A DNA stretch of 64,000 nt. It comes from Acuticoccus yangtzensis (GTDB lineage Bacteria > Pseudomonadota > Alphaproteobacteria > Rhizobiales > Amorphaceae). The stretch spans positions 558,001 to 622,000 of the forward strand of contig NZ_MJUX01000002.1 of NCBI RefSeq assembly GCF_001927245.1. Reading direction: 5' to 3'. The translations under genes were made by a program, and so were the position numbers. The notes under the pieces were generated by a model. The model was not told the origin of the DNA, searched no databases, and saw nothing but the letters and a program-made list of their open reading frames with translations. Shown here in pieces: positions 27,114 to 36,448 of the stretch; position 1 is the stretch's first letter, and each line of letters opens with the position of its first letter.

Positions 27114-27716
27114 TTACAATGCGCCCTTGGTGGACGGGATGGCCCCGCCCGGTGCCGTCACCGCGACCGCCGAGCCCAGCGCCCGCGCCACGCCCTTGAA
27201 GCAGGATTCGGCGATGTGGTGGTCGTTGTCGCCGTAGAGTGTCTCGATGTGCAGCGTCAGGCGCGCATTCATGGCGAGCGCGGTGAAGAATTCGCGCACG
27301 AGCTGCGTGTCGAATGTGCCGATCTTCGGCGTCTCGAACGCCGTGCGGAAGACGAGGAAGGGGCGGCCGGAAATGTCCAGCGCGACGCGCGTCAGCGTCC
27401 CGTCCATCGGCAGCAGGCAATCGGCATAGCGGGTGATGCCGGCCTTGGTGCCGAGCGCCTCCAACAGCGCCTGGCCGAGCGCGATGCCGACATCCTCGAC
27501 GGTGTGGTGATCGTCGATGTGGAGGTCGCCCTTGGCCTCGATGTCCATGGAAATACCCGAATGGCGGGCGAGCTGGTCCAGCATATGGTCGAAGAAGCCG
27601 ATCCCGGTCGCAATCGTGCGCGCCCCGCCACCGTCGAGATCGACGCTGACGGAGATGGACGTTTCATTCGTGGTTCGCACCACACGGGCGTTTCGCGGCG
27701 GCAGCGGCTGTGTCAT
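27114..27716 (-). CDS. hisB: Imidazoleglycerol-phosphate dehydratase
   Basis: The product dehydrates imidazole glycerol phosphate to imidazole acetol phosphate. The 200-residue monofunctional IGPD, without the phosphatase domain, has both metal-binding repeats: [11 protein letters not shown] with [11 protein letters not shown], and [14 protein letters not shown]. It is the first gene of the minus-strand run hisB-DUF2628-hisH-hisA-hisF-hisE-coaA, so the promoter should lie in 27717-27850. Confidence 0.97.
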   Translation of the reverse strand: MTQPLPPRNARVVRTTNETSISVSVDLDGGGARTIATGIGFFDHMLDQLARHSGISMDIEAKGDLHIDDHHTVEDVGIALGQALLEALGTKAGITRYADCLLPMDGTLTRVALDISGRPFLVFRTAFETPKIGTFDTQLVREFFTALAMNARLTLHIETLYGDNDHHIAESCFKGVARALGSAVAVTAPGGAIPSTKGAL

Positions 27717-27765
27717 GGGACTGACTTCTAGAGCAAGGGCGCGACGAAAGTACAGCGACAGTGCA

Positions 27766-27781
27766 ATGGCGCCTAAATTGG
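27766..27781. promoter_or_regulatory. 16-base motif shared with the 10.57 kb intergenic region
   Basis: ATGGCGCCTAAATTGG lies 50 bases upstream of hisB. It matches 15 of 16 bases at 10566-10581, 17 bases upstream of the metallopeptidase start, in the same orientation relative to the gene. It contains the palindrome GGCGCC. It could be a shared operator or chance. Confidence 0.3.
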
Positions 27782-27850
27782 ATGCCGTGTCGGCCTCAAA
27801 AGGGTGCGTGGTGACGCTGCGACGGCCGAGCCTGATCGAAGTGATGGACT

Positions 27851-29035
27851 ATGACACCGGATGATATTCTTGATCGCGTTCGCCAGGACACGCCGCGGAG
27901 TGTCCGTCTGTCGATCTTCGACGGCGCGCCATTCGAAGCGGACGAAGACCGGCTGACGATCAACGCGGCGCATCTGATCGATCCGTCCTTCCGCTCCCGC
28001 GCGATCGAGAGGATGAGCGCAAAGATCGGCGAGATGTGTGAGATCGACGTGTCCCCGTCGGGGCTCCTGCAGGACTTCAACGCCCGGCCGCTTCGTGGCG
28101 ATCTCCACCTTGCCGTTCCGCTCCCCTTGATGATGCAGCAATTCGCCAACGGCGTTCCCTTTCCGCCGGGCCGGAATCTCACGCGCATCGACATGAAGGC
28201 CAGCCTTTCGGTGCGGACGGGCAATGTCGAAGACAAGGCGCTGCTGGGGTGGCTGCGGGACCCCGAAGCGGCGGTCGATGCGGCCCTCGCCCTGCCGCGG
28301 GACGACACCGTGCTCGAGGTCAAGTCGCCTTGGTATGCCAGCCACCGCGTGGCGGACAATGCGTGTGAGATGAACCGGAATGCCGGTTTCTATAGTGCCG
28401 ATCGGGATGTTCTCACGCCCTGGGCCACCCGTTATTTTCGCGCTGTGGGGACGGGTGCGGTCATCTCGCAGCGTCGTCGCGATGGGTGGCTGCCCGAAAT
28501 CCTCGCCTACCATCAGGGGCAGATGCCGCCGGTTCGCCGCGCACCCGGCCGACGTGAATTCTATACGCTGGTCAACGAGGAGCGGCTCCTGTTCGTGACG
28601 CCGCTCGCGTCGATCGTCGACGACGCCTACCGGACCGGCGACATCTTCGACATTTGGAACGACGTCGTGCCGTATCGGTATGAGCTGGACACCGTTCAAG
28701 CGCACGTCAGCACCTATCCCAACCGGCCACATTCGGATTGGCTCGACACGTTCGAGCGGTTATGCGCGGATGTCGACGCGGCGATTTCCCGCCGCCGGCC
28801 AACCATGTTCTTTGCGGCGTGTGGCTGTTACGGCCTGCCGATCTGCCTGCATGTCTGGGAGACGCACGGCATCGGCGCCACTTATCTCGGCAACAACATT
28901 CACATGTACTTCGGCGTCGTTCAGGGCGCGACGGAGAACGATTTCGTGCAGGCGCGGAAGCCGCAGCGGTGGCGCCGCGCCCGTTATGACGATGTGGCTG
29001 ACATGGCTCGGATCGACAAGGGTCGGTACGTCTGA
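27851..29035 (+). CDS. Unassigned protein; C-terminal region resembles GT-D-type glycosyltransferase domains
   Basis: A 394-residue soluble protein that I do not recognise with confidence. The C-terminal third has a run (FFAACGCYGLPICLHVW, then YLGNNIHMYFGV) recalling the pattern of GT-D/DUF1792-like glycosyltransferase domains, in which a Gly-x-Tyr-Gly-x-Pro segment precedes a short Gly-rich turn ending in FG. The middle (residues ~120-220) shows GWLRDPEAAVDAAL and VLEVKSPWYASH, which I cannot place. No signal peptide or membrane segment is seen. It is divergent from the his operon and 50 bases upstream of pyrF. Start uncertain: no clear ribosome-binding site. Confidence 0.6.
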   Translation: MTPDDILDRVRQDTPRSVRLSIFDGAPFEADEDRLTINAAHLIDPSFRSRAIERMSAKIGEMCEIDVSPSGLLQDFNARPLRGDLHLAVPLPLMMQQFANGVPFPPGRNLTRIDMKASLSVRTGNVEDKALLGWLRDPEAAVDAALALPRDDTVLEVKSPWYASHRVADNACEMNRNAGFYSADRDVLTPWATRYFRAVGTGAVISQRRRDGWLPEILAYHQGQMPPVRRAPGRREFYTLVNEERLLFVTPLASIVDDAYRTGDIFDIWNDVVPYRYELDTVQAHVSTYPNRPHSDWLDTFERLCADVDAAISRRRPTMFFAACGCYGLPICLHVWETHGIGATYLGNNIHMYFGVVQGATENDFVQARKPQRWRRARYDDVADMARIDKGRYV

Positions 29036-29085
29036 CCGGCAGCGCGTGTACTGACGAGTCAACCAAGGTGAAGCTGAGGGATGCC

Positions 29086-29784
29086 ATGAAGTTCAACACC
29101 GCTGAAGACCGCCTCATCCTGGCGCTGGACGTGACCAACCGGGCCGATGCCGAGCGGTTGGTGGAGGCGACGGACGGGATCGTCGGCGTCTACAAGGTCG
29201 GGCTGGAGTTCGCGATGGCGGGCGGGCTCGACTTCGCGGGGGAGCTGGCGCGGGCGGGCCGCAAGGTCTTCCTGGACATGAAGCTGCTCGACATTCCGAA
29301 CACCGTGGCCGGGGCGACGCGCACGGCCGGCGCGCTCGGCGTCACCTTCCTCACCGTCCACTCCTATCCGCAGGCGCTGCGGGCGGCGGTGTCGGCACGG
29401 CCGGAGGGCCTGTCGGTGGTCGCCGTCACTGTGCTGACCTCTCTTGGCGACACGGACGTGGCCGAGGCGGGCTACGGCATGGGCGTGACCGAGCTGGTGG
29501 AGAGCCGGATCGCGGCGGCGGCGGCCTCGGGCGCGGACGCGATCGTGTGCTCCCCCGGCGAAGCGGCGGCGGCGAGGCGCTCGGGCCTTCAGGTGATCAC
29601 GCCGGGCGTGCGGCTGGCGTCGGACCCGGCGGGCGACCAGAAGCGGGTTGCGACGCCGCAGCAGGCGATCCTCTCCGGCGCGGACGCGATCGTCGTCGGC
29701 CGGCCGATCAACGCCGCGCCGGACCCGGCCGAGGCCGCGGCGCGCTACGTGGCGGCGATCCGCGAGGCGCTGGGGGCGCTCTAA
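29086..29784 (+). CDS. pyrF: Orotidine-5'-phosphate decarboxylase
   Basis: The last step of UMP synthesis. The 232-residue barrel has LILALDVTN, the catalytic Lys-Asp-Lys-Asp array around VGVYKVGLEF and FLDMKLLDIPNTV, and the phosphate-binding GADAIVVGRPI. This is the standard bacterial PyrF form. The ATG at 29086 is preferred over the GTG at 29068; GAGGG lies just upstream. The ArsR-type gene follows after a promoter region. Confidence 0.96.
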   Translation: MKFNTAEDRLILALDVTNRADAERLVEATDGIVGVYKVGLEFAMAGGLDFAGELARAGRKVFLDMKLLDIPNTVAGATRTAGALGVTFLTVHSYPQALRAAVSARPEGLSVVAVTVLTSLGDTDVAEAGYGMGVTELVESRIAAAAASGADAIVCSPGEAAAARRSGLQVITPGVRLASDPAGDQKRVATPQQAILSGADAIVVGRPINAAPDPAEAAARYVAAIREALGAL

Positions 29785-29810
29785 GGCGCCATGCGGGCCT
29801 GAGAGAAACA

Positions 29811-29868
29811 TTCAACCGAATGGTTGACAGTTGGCGGCGGCGTGTCGATATTCAACCTTATGGTTGAA
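29811..29868 (+). promoter_or_regulatory. Promoter with two operator palindromes; predicted leaderless start
   Basis: Two inverted repeats of the same type are seen: TTCAACCGAATGGTTGA (29811-29827) and TTCAACCTTATGGTTGAA (29851-29868). Between and within them are a -35 box TTGACA (29824-29829), a 17-base spacer and a -10-like GATATT (29847-29852). Transcription would then start at about 29859-29860, exactly at the regulator's ATG (29860). Operator 1 touches the -35 box and operator 2 covers the -10 box and start codon, fitting autorepression by the ArsR-type protein. Confidence 0.7.
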
Positions 29869-30255
29869 CAAGACGCGCCCCTCGATGCCGTGTTCCATGC
29901 GCTGGGTGACGCCACCCGGCGGCGGATGCTGCGCGAGCTGACCGAGGGCGAACGCACGGTGGGGGAGCTGGCCAAGCCCTTCGCCATCTCGCTGGCCGCC
30001 GCCTCCAAGCACATCAAGGCGTTGGAGCGGGCCGGGCTGGTGTCGCGGGAGGTGAGGGGGCGCACCCATGTGTGCCGCCTCGCCCCGGCGCCACTGCGCG
30101 ACGCCCACGACTGGCTCGGCTTCTACGCGCGCTTCTGGTCAAGCCATCTCGATGTCCTCGAACGCATCCTGCGCGAGGAGGACGCCCGCAATGCCGACAG
30201 AACGGGCCGGGATGCGTCCGACGACGATCCGCCCGCATCAGGAGACGCACCATGA
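29860..30255 (+). CDS. ArsR family winged-helix repressor
   Basis: A 131-residue regulator whose wHTH runs from DAVFHALGDATRRRMLREL through GELAKPFAISLAAASKHIKAL to the wing REVRGRTHVCRL. It has none of the cysteine metal sites of ArsR/SmtB and belongs to the group paired with SRPBCC proteins. The ATG at 29860 lies inside an operator palindrome and has no ribosome-binding site, consistent with a leaderless transcript. Its stop codon overlaps the next gene's start by ATGA. It likely represses its own operon. Confidence 0.9.
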   Translation: MVEQDAPLDAVFHALGDATRRRMLRELTEGERTVGELAKPFAISLAAASKHIKALERAGLVSREVRGRTHVCRLAPAPLRDAHDWLGFYARFWSSHLDVLERILREEDARNADRTGRDASDDDPPASGDAP

Positions 30256-30800
30256 GCGAGAGAGACTCCTACGGCCGCCTCACCGCCGTCAACGAATTGA
30301 CGATCGAGCACCTGCTGCCCGGCCCGATCGATAGGGTGTGGGCCTATCTGACGACGAGCGAGTTGCGGCGCCAGTGGCTGGCGCGGGGCGAGATGGAGCT
30401 GAAGGAGGGCGCGCCCTTTACGCTCACCTGGCGCAACGACGAGATCACCGCCGACCCCGGCACCCGGCCCGAGGGCGTGTCCGAGGAGCACAGCCTGGAC
30501 AGCACCATCGTCGCCGTGGAGGCGCCGCACAGGCTGGTGTTCACCTGGGGCGATGGGGACGTGACCTTCCGCCTGGAGGAGCAGGGGCAGGACGTGCTTT
30601 TGACCGTGATCCACCGCAAGGTGACGACGCGCGGCATGCTCACCAGCGTCAGCGCCGGGTGGCATTCCCATCTCGACATCCTGGCCGAGAAGCTGCGGGG
30701 CGAAGAGCCCGGCTCCTTCTGGGACAAGTGGACTGCGCTGAAGGCCGAGTACGAGGCGCGCCTTCCCGCCGAAGCGCCGGCCGCGGACGCCGCGGAGTAG
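30252..30800 (+). CDS. SRPBCC (AHSA1-like START-fold) protein
   Basis: A 182-residue protein of the AHSA1/SRPBCC group. It has IEHLLPGPIDRVWAYLTTSELRRQW at the start, VVAVEAPHRLVFTW in the middle and GWHSHLDILAEKL at the end. The fold has a hydrophobic ligand cavity; the ligand is unknown. It overlaps the ArsR-type gene by four bases, and the two form a conserved regulator/ligand-binding pair. A rather long, Ala-rich tail ends the protein. Confidence 0.9.
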   Translation: MSERDSYGRLTAVNELTIEHLLPGPIDRVWAYLTTSELRRQWLARGEMELKEGAPFTLTWRNDEITADPGTRPEGVSEEHSLDSTIVAVEAPHRLVFTWGDGDVTFRLEEQGQDVLLTVIHRKVTTRGMLTSVSAGWHSHLDILAEKLRGEEPGSFWDKWTALKAEYEARLPAEAPAADAAE

Positions 30801-30810
30801 GCGCGGCGCT

Positions 30811-32376
30811 TCAGCTTCGGCGCAGCGCTTTCAGAACGTCGCGCACGCCCATGGCGCCGGACGCTTCGCAGACGATGGCGAAGATCGCCGCCGACGCGCC
30901 CACCACGATGAGGAGGGCGAGGGCGGCGGTCATCGTGTCGGAGGCGAAGAACCAGGCGTCGAGCCCCTGGGCGACGAGGGTCGCGACGATCATCAAGGCG
31001 AGGGCCGCGGCGAGGAAACCGAGGGCGCGCCAGGCGAGCGTGGCATCGGCCCGGAAGTCGCCCCGCCGCACCAGGCCGACGAAGAGGCAGATGGCGTTGA
31101 TCCACCCGGCCAGGCTGGTGGCGGCGGCGATGCCCACATGGGCGAGACCCTGCGGCGCGAGGAGCATCGCAAAGCCGATCGCCCCGCCGACATTCACAAC
31201 CATGGAGACGCCGGCGAAAATCATCGGCGTCACCGTGTCCTCGCGGGCGAAATAGCTGGGCGAGAACACCTTGATGAGCACGAAGGCGGGAAGGCCGAAG
31301 CCGTAGGCCGAGAGGGCGGCTGCGGTCATCGCCGCGTCGTCGCGCTCATAGGCGCCGCGCTCGAACAGGGTGACGATGATTTCGAGCGGCACGACGATGA
31401 GCGCGGCGGCGGCGGGCAGCGTCAGCATCAGTGCGAATTCGAGCGCGCGGTTCTGCGTCCACAGCGCGCCGCCGACGTCGCCCTTGGCGAGACGGCGCGA
31501 CAGGTCCGGCAGCAGCGCCACGCCGATGGCGATGCCGACGATGCCGAGCGGGAGCTGATAGAGCCGGTCGGCGTAGTAGAGGTGGGACACGGCGCCGGTC
31601 CAGAAGGAGGCGACGATGGTGCCGGCGACGATGTTGATCTGCGTGATGCCGCCGGCCGCGACGCCGGGAATGCCCAGCAGCAGCAGCCGCTTCAGCCGCG
31701 GCGAGGGGCGCGGGCGGGAGAGTGTCAGCTTGACCCCCGCGCGCTTCACCGCCGCGTAGAGGGTGACGGCCTGGGCGATGCCGGCGATGAAGACGCCGAC
31801 CGACAGCGCGAAGGCGGCGTCGGGCGGATCGAGGCCGAGGAACAGCGCCAGGGTCAACGTGCCGATGAGGACGACGTTGAGGAGGACCGGCGCGAAGGCC
31901 GCCATGGCGAACTTGTTCAGCGTGTTGAGGATGCCGGAGAAGAAGGCCACGAGCGACATCGCCGCCAGATAAGGCAGGCAGATGCGGGTGTAGAAGGTGG
32001 TGATGTCGATCGTCTCTTCGCCCGAGAAGCCCGGCGCCAGACCCCAGATGAGGAACGGCGTGAAGATCTCGGCGAGGATGGTGAAGGCGAGCAGCGTGAC
32101 GATGAGCCACGAGAGGACGGAGGAGGCGAAGATGTTGCCGCCCTCCTCGCCCTCTTCGTTCCGGGTGCGCGCGAAGAGCGGCACGAAGGCGGAGTTGAAG
32201 GCGCCTTCCGCGAACAGGCGGCGGAAGAGGTTGGGCAGCTTGAAGGCGACGAAGAAGGCGTCGGCCACCGGCCCCGCGCCCAAAGCCGCGGCGATGAGGA
32301 TGTCCCGCCCGAACCCCAGAACGCGCGAGGCCATGGTGTAGCCGCCCACGGTCGCGAAATTTCTGAGGAGCTGCAT
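30811..32376 (-). CDS. murJ: Lipid II flippase MurJ (MviN)
   Basis: A 521-residue polytopic membrane protein of the MOP superfamily that moves lipid II across the inner membrane for peptidoglycan synthesis. It begins MQLLRNFATVGGYTMASRVLGFGRD and contains VADAFFVAFKLPNLFRRLFAEGAFNSAFVP (given here only as landmark), with about 14 hydrophobic segments. The frame is open far upstream through glnD, but the ATG at 32376 fits the family N-terminus. It lies 17 bases after the glnD stop codon; the glnD-murJ neighbourhood is conserved in this order. Confidence 0.96.
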   Translation of the reverse strand: MQLLRNFATVGGYTMASRVLGFGRDILIAAALGAGPVADAFFVAFKLPNLFRRLFAEGAFNSAFVPLFARTRNEEGEEGGNIFASSVLSWLIVTLLAFTILAEIFTPFLIWGLAPGFSGEETIDITTFYTRICLPYLAAMSLVAFFSGILNTLNKFAMAAFAPVLLNVVLIGTLTLALFLGLDPPDAAFALSVGVFIAGIAQAVTLYAAVKRAGVKLTLSRPRPSPRLKRLLLLGIPGVAAGGITQINIVAGTIVASFWTGAVSHLYYADRLYQLPLGIVGIAIGVALLPDLSRRLAKGDVGGALWTQNRALEFALMLTLPAAAALIVVPLEIIVTLFERGAYERDDAAMTAAALSAYGFGLPAFVLIKVFSPSYFAREDTVTPMIFAGVSMVVNVGGAIGFAMLLAPQGLAHVGIAAATSLAGWINAICLFVGLVRRGDFRADATLAWRALGFLAAALALMIVATLVAQGLDAWFFASDTMTAALALLIVVGASAAIFAIVCEASGAMGVRDVLKALRRS

Positions 32377-32393
32377 GCGCGCGAAATCCGGGC

Positions 32394-35147
32394 TCAGGCG
32401 GCCGAGAGGGCCGAGTGCGGGGGCGTGTTGTCGTAGGCCTGACGCACGCCTTCGACGATGGCGGCACGCAGCTCGGGATCGGTGATCTGCTCGCCGTCGG
32501 GGCCGGTGACGTAGAACACGTCGACCACGCGCTCGCCGAAGGTGGCGAGCTGGGCGGAGCGCACGTTGAGGTCCAGCGCCAGGAGCGCGTCGGCGAGGTC
32601 GCGGAAAAGTCCCGGCCGGTCGAGCCCCGAGACCTCGATGGCGGTGTAGCCCTGCGACCAGTCGTTGGCGACGATGACGTCGGTCGGGTGGGTGAAGGCC
32701 TTCTGCTTCACCGCGCGCAACTGGCGGTCGTTGGTCCGCGGCACCGGGGCGCGGCCGGACAGAGCGTCGCGCACCATGCTGCTGATGCGGGCGATGCGCT
32801 GCTCCTCGTCGGCCGGATCGTCGGAGGTCGGGCGGATGTGGAAGACGTCCACCGCCATCTCGTCCTGGGTGGTGAAGATCTCGGCCGAGCGGACGGAGGC
32901 TTGAACCGCGGCGCATGCGGACGCGACGGTGGTGAGGAGATGGTGCTGGTCGGGGGCGATCAGCGTGACCTCGGTGGTGGTCGTGTCGATGACGCGGCAG
33001 CCGATGGAGATGTCGCCCGGCGCACCGCGCGCCCAGAGCGAGGCGTGATAGACCGCATCCTCGGCGCTGACGCGGATCCAGTAGGGCGCGGAGTGCATGT
33101 TGGCCCAGGCCTCGCGCGTGACCTCGGGCAGCGACTGCGCCGCCTTTTCGAGGAAGGCGACCTTCGCGGCGGCGATCCGGGCCTCGCGCGGGCGGCGGGT
33201 GTGGCGCGCGGCGATGACCGCCTCGGTCTCGTCGAACAGGGTGGCGAGGAGGGTGGACTTCCAGCCGTTCCACACGTTGGGGCCGACGGCGGTGATGTCG
33301 GCCTCGGTCAGGATCTCGAGCAGCTTGAGGCGCTCGAAGCTCTGCACCTTCTGGGCGAAGTCGTCGATCGTCTTGGGGTCGCTGAGGTCGCGCGACTGGG
33401 CGGTGATCGACATCGTCAGATGCTCTTCGATGAGCCAGGCGACGAGGTCGGTCTCGGCCGCGGACAGGCCGAAGCGGGGGCACAGGCGCCGGGCGATGCG
33501 CGCGCCTTCGACGGAGTGGTCCTTCGGCCGGCCCTTGGCGACGTCGTGCAGGAACACCGCGACATAGAGCGCGCGGCGATTGTGGATGGTGCCGATGAGG
33601 TGCGAGGCGAGGCGGTGCTGCTGTTCGAGGCCGCCGCGCTCGATCCGCGACAGCAGGCCGACCGAGCGGATGAGGTGCTCGTCCACCGTGTACGAATGGT
33701 ACATGTTGAACTGCATCATCGCGACGACCTTGCCGAAGTCGGGCACGAAGGCGCCGAGCACGCCGGTCTCGTTCATCAGCCGCAGCAGCGTTTCGGGATC
33801 GTGGGAATCGCTGAGCAGCCGCAGGAAGATGGCGTTGGCCTCGGCGTCGTTGCGGACCTCGGCGTTGATCAGCTTCAGCGAGCGGCGCATGTGGAACAGA
33901 AGGTCCGGGTGCAGGCGCAGATTGTGCTGATCGGCGATGTCGAACACGCGCAGCATGTTCACCGGATCGTCGGCGAAGGCGGTGGGGTTGGCGAGGACGA
34001 GGCGGTCGTGCTCGGCGCCGAAATCGTCGTTGATCGTGCGCGTCGCGTGGCCGGTGAGGGAGCGGACCATGCGGGTCAGGCCGACCGGCTGCACGGCGTG
34101 CTGCGCCTCCAGGCCCGCGCACAGGATGCGCGTCAGGTCGCCGACGTCCTTCGCGACGAGGAAGTAGTGCTTCATGAAGCGTTCGACGTCGCTGAGGCCG
34201 GGGCGCGGCGAGTAGCCGAGACGCTGGGCGATCTCGCGCTGCAGGTCGAAGGTCAGGCGCTCTTCGGCGCGGCCGGTCAGAAGGTGCAGGTGGCAGCGGA
34301 CCGACCACAGGAAGTCGTCGCACTTGCGGAAGAGGCGGTAGTCCTTGGCCGAGAACACGCCCTTGCCGACGAGTTCGGCCTCCGAGCGCACGCGGTAGAA
34401 GTACTTGGCGATCCAGAACAGGGTCTGGAGATCGCGCAATCCGCCTTTGCCTTCCTTCACGTTGGGCTCGACGAGGTAGCGCGTCTGCCCCTGGCGCTTG
34501 TGCCGCTCGTCCCGCTCTTCCAGCTTGGCGGCGATGAACTTCTTGCCGGTGCCGCGCACCACGGCCTGGTCGTAGCGGGTGTAGAGCTGCTCGGCGAGTT
34601 CGGCATTGCCTTCGACGAGGCGGCATTCCAGGAGCGCGGTGCGGATCGTCACGTCGCCGCGGGCGAGCTTCACGCACTCGTCGATGGAGCGGGCGGCGTG
34701 GCCGACTTTGAGGCCGAGGTCCCACATCATGTAGAGGATGACTTCGACCATGGACTCCGTCCACGGCGTCGGCCGGTAGGGGTAAAGGAAGAGAAGGTCG
34801 ATGTCCGACCCCGGCGCGAGCAGGCCGCGCCCGTAGCCGCCGGTGGCGATGACGGAGAGCTTTTCGGCCACCGACGGATTGGCGGTCGGATAAACGTATT
34901 CGTGGATGAAGCGGTAGAAGGCCTGGATGATCGCGTCCTGCCCGGCGGCGAGAACGCGCGCGGCCTTCACGCCGGACTTGGTGGTTTCGAGCGAGTCCGA
35001 GCAGGCGCGCAGGCTTTCCGCACGCGCGGCCTTCAGCCGTTTCAGGACCGCGGGGCGGGCCCGCGTGAAGCTGTCGTCGTGCTCCTGGAAGATGCGTTCC
35101 AGGTCGGCGTAGATGGCGTCGGCGGTGGGTGGGCTGGAGGCGATCAC
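32394..35147 (-). CDS. glnD: Bifunctional uridylyltransferase/uridylyl-removing enzyme GlnD
   Basis: The nitrogen sensor that uridylylates PII proteins (GlnB/GlnK) when glutamine is low and removes UMP when it is high. The 917-residue protein has the nucleotidyltransferase motif GGYGRGLLAPGSDIDLLF (residues ~95-115), an HD domain with FLHDVAKGRPKDHS (~residue 525), and two C-terminal ACT domains that bind glutamine (ending in GLDRPGLFRDLADALL). Its target GlnK, with Tyr51, is encoded in the same window at 45.1 kb. Its ATG overlaps the hemW stop codon by four bases. Confidence 0.97.
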   Translation of the reverse strand: MIASSPPTADAIYADLERIFQEHDDSFTRARPAVLKRLKAARAESLRACSDSLETTKSGVKAARVLAAGQDAIIQAFYRFIHEYVYPTANPSVAEKLSVIATGGYGRGLLAPGSDIDLLFLYPYRPTPWTESMVEVILYMMWDLGLKVGHAARSIDECVKLARGDVTIRTALLECRLVEGNAELAEQLYTRYDQAVVRGTGKKFIAAKLEERDERHKRQGQTRYLVEPNVKEGKGGLRDLQTLFWIAKYFYRVRSEAELVGKGVFSAKDYRLFRKCDDFLWSVRCHLHLLTGRAEERLTFDLQREIAQRLGYSPRPGLSDVERFMKHYFLVAKDVGDLTRILCAGLEAQHAVQPVGLTRMVRSLTGHATRTINDDFGAEHDRLVLANPTAFADDPVNMLRVFDIADQHNLRLHPDLLFHMRRSLKLINAEVRNDAEANAIFLRLLSDSHDPETLLRLMNETGVLGAFVPDFGKVVAMMQFNMYHSYTVDEHLIRSVGLLSRIERGGLEQQHRLASHLIGTIHNRRALYVAVFLHDVAKGRPKDHSVEGARIARRLCPRFGLSAAETDLVAWLIEEHLTMSITAQSRDLSDPKTIDDFAQKVQSFERLKLLEILTEADITAVGPNVWNGWKSTLLATLFDETEAVIAARHTRRPREARIAAAKVAFLEKAAQSLPEVTREAWANMHSAPYWIRVSAEDAVYHASLWARGAPGDISIGCRVIDTTTTEVTLIAPDQHHLLTTVASACAAVQASVRSAEIFTTQDEMAVDVFHIRPTSDDPADEEQRIARISSMVRDALSGRAPVPRTNDRQLRAVKQKAFTHPTDVIVANDWSQGYTAIEVSGLDRPGLFRDLADALLALDLNVRSAQLATFGERVVDVFYVTGPDGEQITDPELRAAIVEGVRQAYDNTPPHSALSAA

Positions 35148-36328
35148 GCGGCAAGCTCCCGGACGACGGCGTTGGTGAGAAGGCGGGCGGTGTCGGGCAC
35201 GGCGATGCGGCGCCCGTCACGGCGCAGGAACCCGCCGGCGGCCAGCGCGTCGATGCGCGCCTCGTCGAGCGGGGCGCCGGCCCGCGCGGCGTAGGCGTCA
35301 AGGTCCATGCCTTCGGTGAGGCGCAGCGCCATGAGGAGATATTCGTCAGCGCGCGCGCCCGCGCCGAGCGGTTCGTGCTCGGTCAGGCCGTGGCCGTCCG
35401 CCTCCACCTTGGCGAGCCAGGTTTCCGGGTGGCGCTCGGTGGAGGTGGCAGTGCGGGTGCCGTTCTCGTTCAGCCGCCCGTGCGCGCCGGGGCCGATGCC
35501 GATATAGCTGCCGCCGCGCCAGTAGACGAGGTTGTGCCGGGCCTCGCCGCCGGGGCGGGCGTGGTTGGACACCTCGTAGCGGGAGAAGCCTGCGGCGCGT
35601 GTCATCTCGCCGGTCAGCTCGTAGAGGTCGGCGGCGGCGTCGTCCTCGGGCACGACGAGCTTGCCCATCTCGGCGAGGTCGAAGAAGCGCGTGCCGGGCT
35701 CGATGGTGAGCTGATAGAGCGACAGGTGATCGCCCGCGAGGTCCAGCATGTCGCTCAGTTCGGCGGCCCAGGCGGTGGTGGTCTGGCGCGGCCGGGCGTA
35801 GATGAGGTCGGCCGACACGTGCGGGAAGATGCGCCGGGCCAGCGCCAGGGCGGCGCGCGCGGTGGCCGCGTCATGCAGGCGGCCGAGGGCGGCGAGCTCG
35901 GTGTCGTTCAGCGACTGCACGCCGAGGGAGACGCGGTTGACCCCTGCGGCGCGGTAGCCCTCGAACCGGGCTGCCTCGACGGAGGTGGGGTTGGCCTCCA
36001 GCGTGATCTCGGCGTCGGCGGGAAGGCCCAGCGTGTCGTCGATCGCGGTCAGGATCGCCGCGACGGTGGACGGCTCCATCAAGGACGGTGTGCCGCCGCC
36101 GAAGAAGACGGAGAGCGGGCGGCGCTCGGCGGTCCACGACGCGAAGGTGGCGAGTTCGCGCGCCATGGCGGCGGCGAAGCGCGTCTGGTCCACGGCCTTG
36201 TGGCGCACGTGGCTGTTGAAGTCGCAATAGGGGCATTTGGCCTGGCAGAAGGGCCAATGGACGTAAACCGCGAAGCCGCCATCCGCACGCACCCGAGACT
36301 CAACCTGTGCGACATTCAACGTGGACAT
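35144..36328 (-). CDS. hemW: HemW, radical-SAM heme chaperone
   Basis: A 394-residue radical-SAM protein (formerly annotated as coproporphyrinogen III oxidase-like). The 4Fe-4S motif is CQAKCPYCDF near residue 30, preceded by YVHWPFC, with FFGGGTPSLM and SLGVQSLNDTELAALGR following. HemW binds heme and transfers it to respiratory enzymes rather than acting as HemN. GAGAGGGAGC precedes the ATG at 36328. It is the first gene of hemW-glnD-murJ. Confidence 0.93.
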   Translation of the reverse strand: MSTLNVAQVESRVRADGGFAVYVHWPFCQAKCPYCDFNSHVRHKAVDQTRFAAAMARELATFASWTAERRPLSVFFGGGTPSLMEPSTVAAILTAIDDTLGLPADAEITLEANPTSVEAARFEGYRAAGVNRVSLGVQSLNDTELAALGRLHDAATARAALALARRIFPHVSADLIYARPRQTTTAWAAELSDMLDLAGDHLSLYQLTIEPGTRFFDLAEMGKLVVPEDDAAADLYELTGEMTRAAGFSRYEVSNHARPGGEARHNLVYWRGGSYIGIGPGAHGRLNENGTRTATSTERHPETWLAKVEADGHGLTEHEPLGAGARADEYLLMALRLTEGMDLDAYAARAGAPLDEARIDALAAGGFLRRDGRRIAVPDTARLLTNAVVRELAA

Positions 36329-36341
36329 GCTCCCTCTCCTA

Positions 36342-36355
36342 CGGCGGTTCGCGCC
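36342..36355. repeat. Dispersed intergenic repeat, copy 2 (14 bases)
   Basis: Identical to 16933-16946 (CGGCGGTTCGCGCC) and followed by TCGACTGAAGC, which also occurs near the first copy. It lies in the hemW leader region. Confidence 0.45.
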
Positions 36356-36448
36356 TCGACTGAAGCACGGTGCGCTGGACCGAGGCGAGGCCGGGCGCAC
36401 GAGAGCGTGCCACTGTGGCCGGAACGCCGCTGTTCCTGACATATGTGT

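Noticed and set aside
30811-35301. A single 1,496-codon open frame on the minus strand
   Set aside because: Its first two thirds are the shadow of glnD in another frame; only the MurJ part (to 32376) is a real protein.
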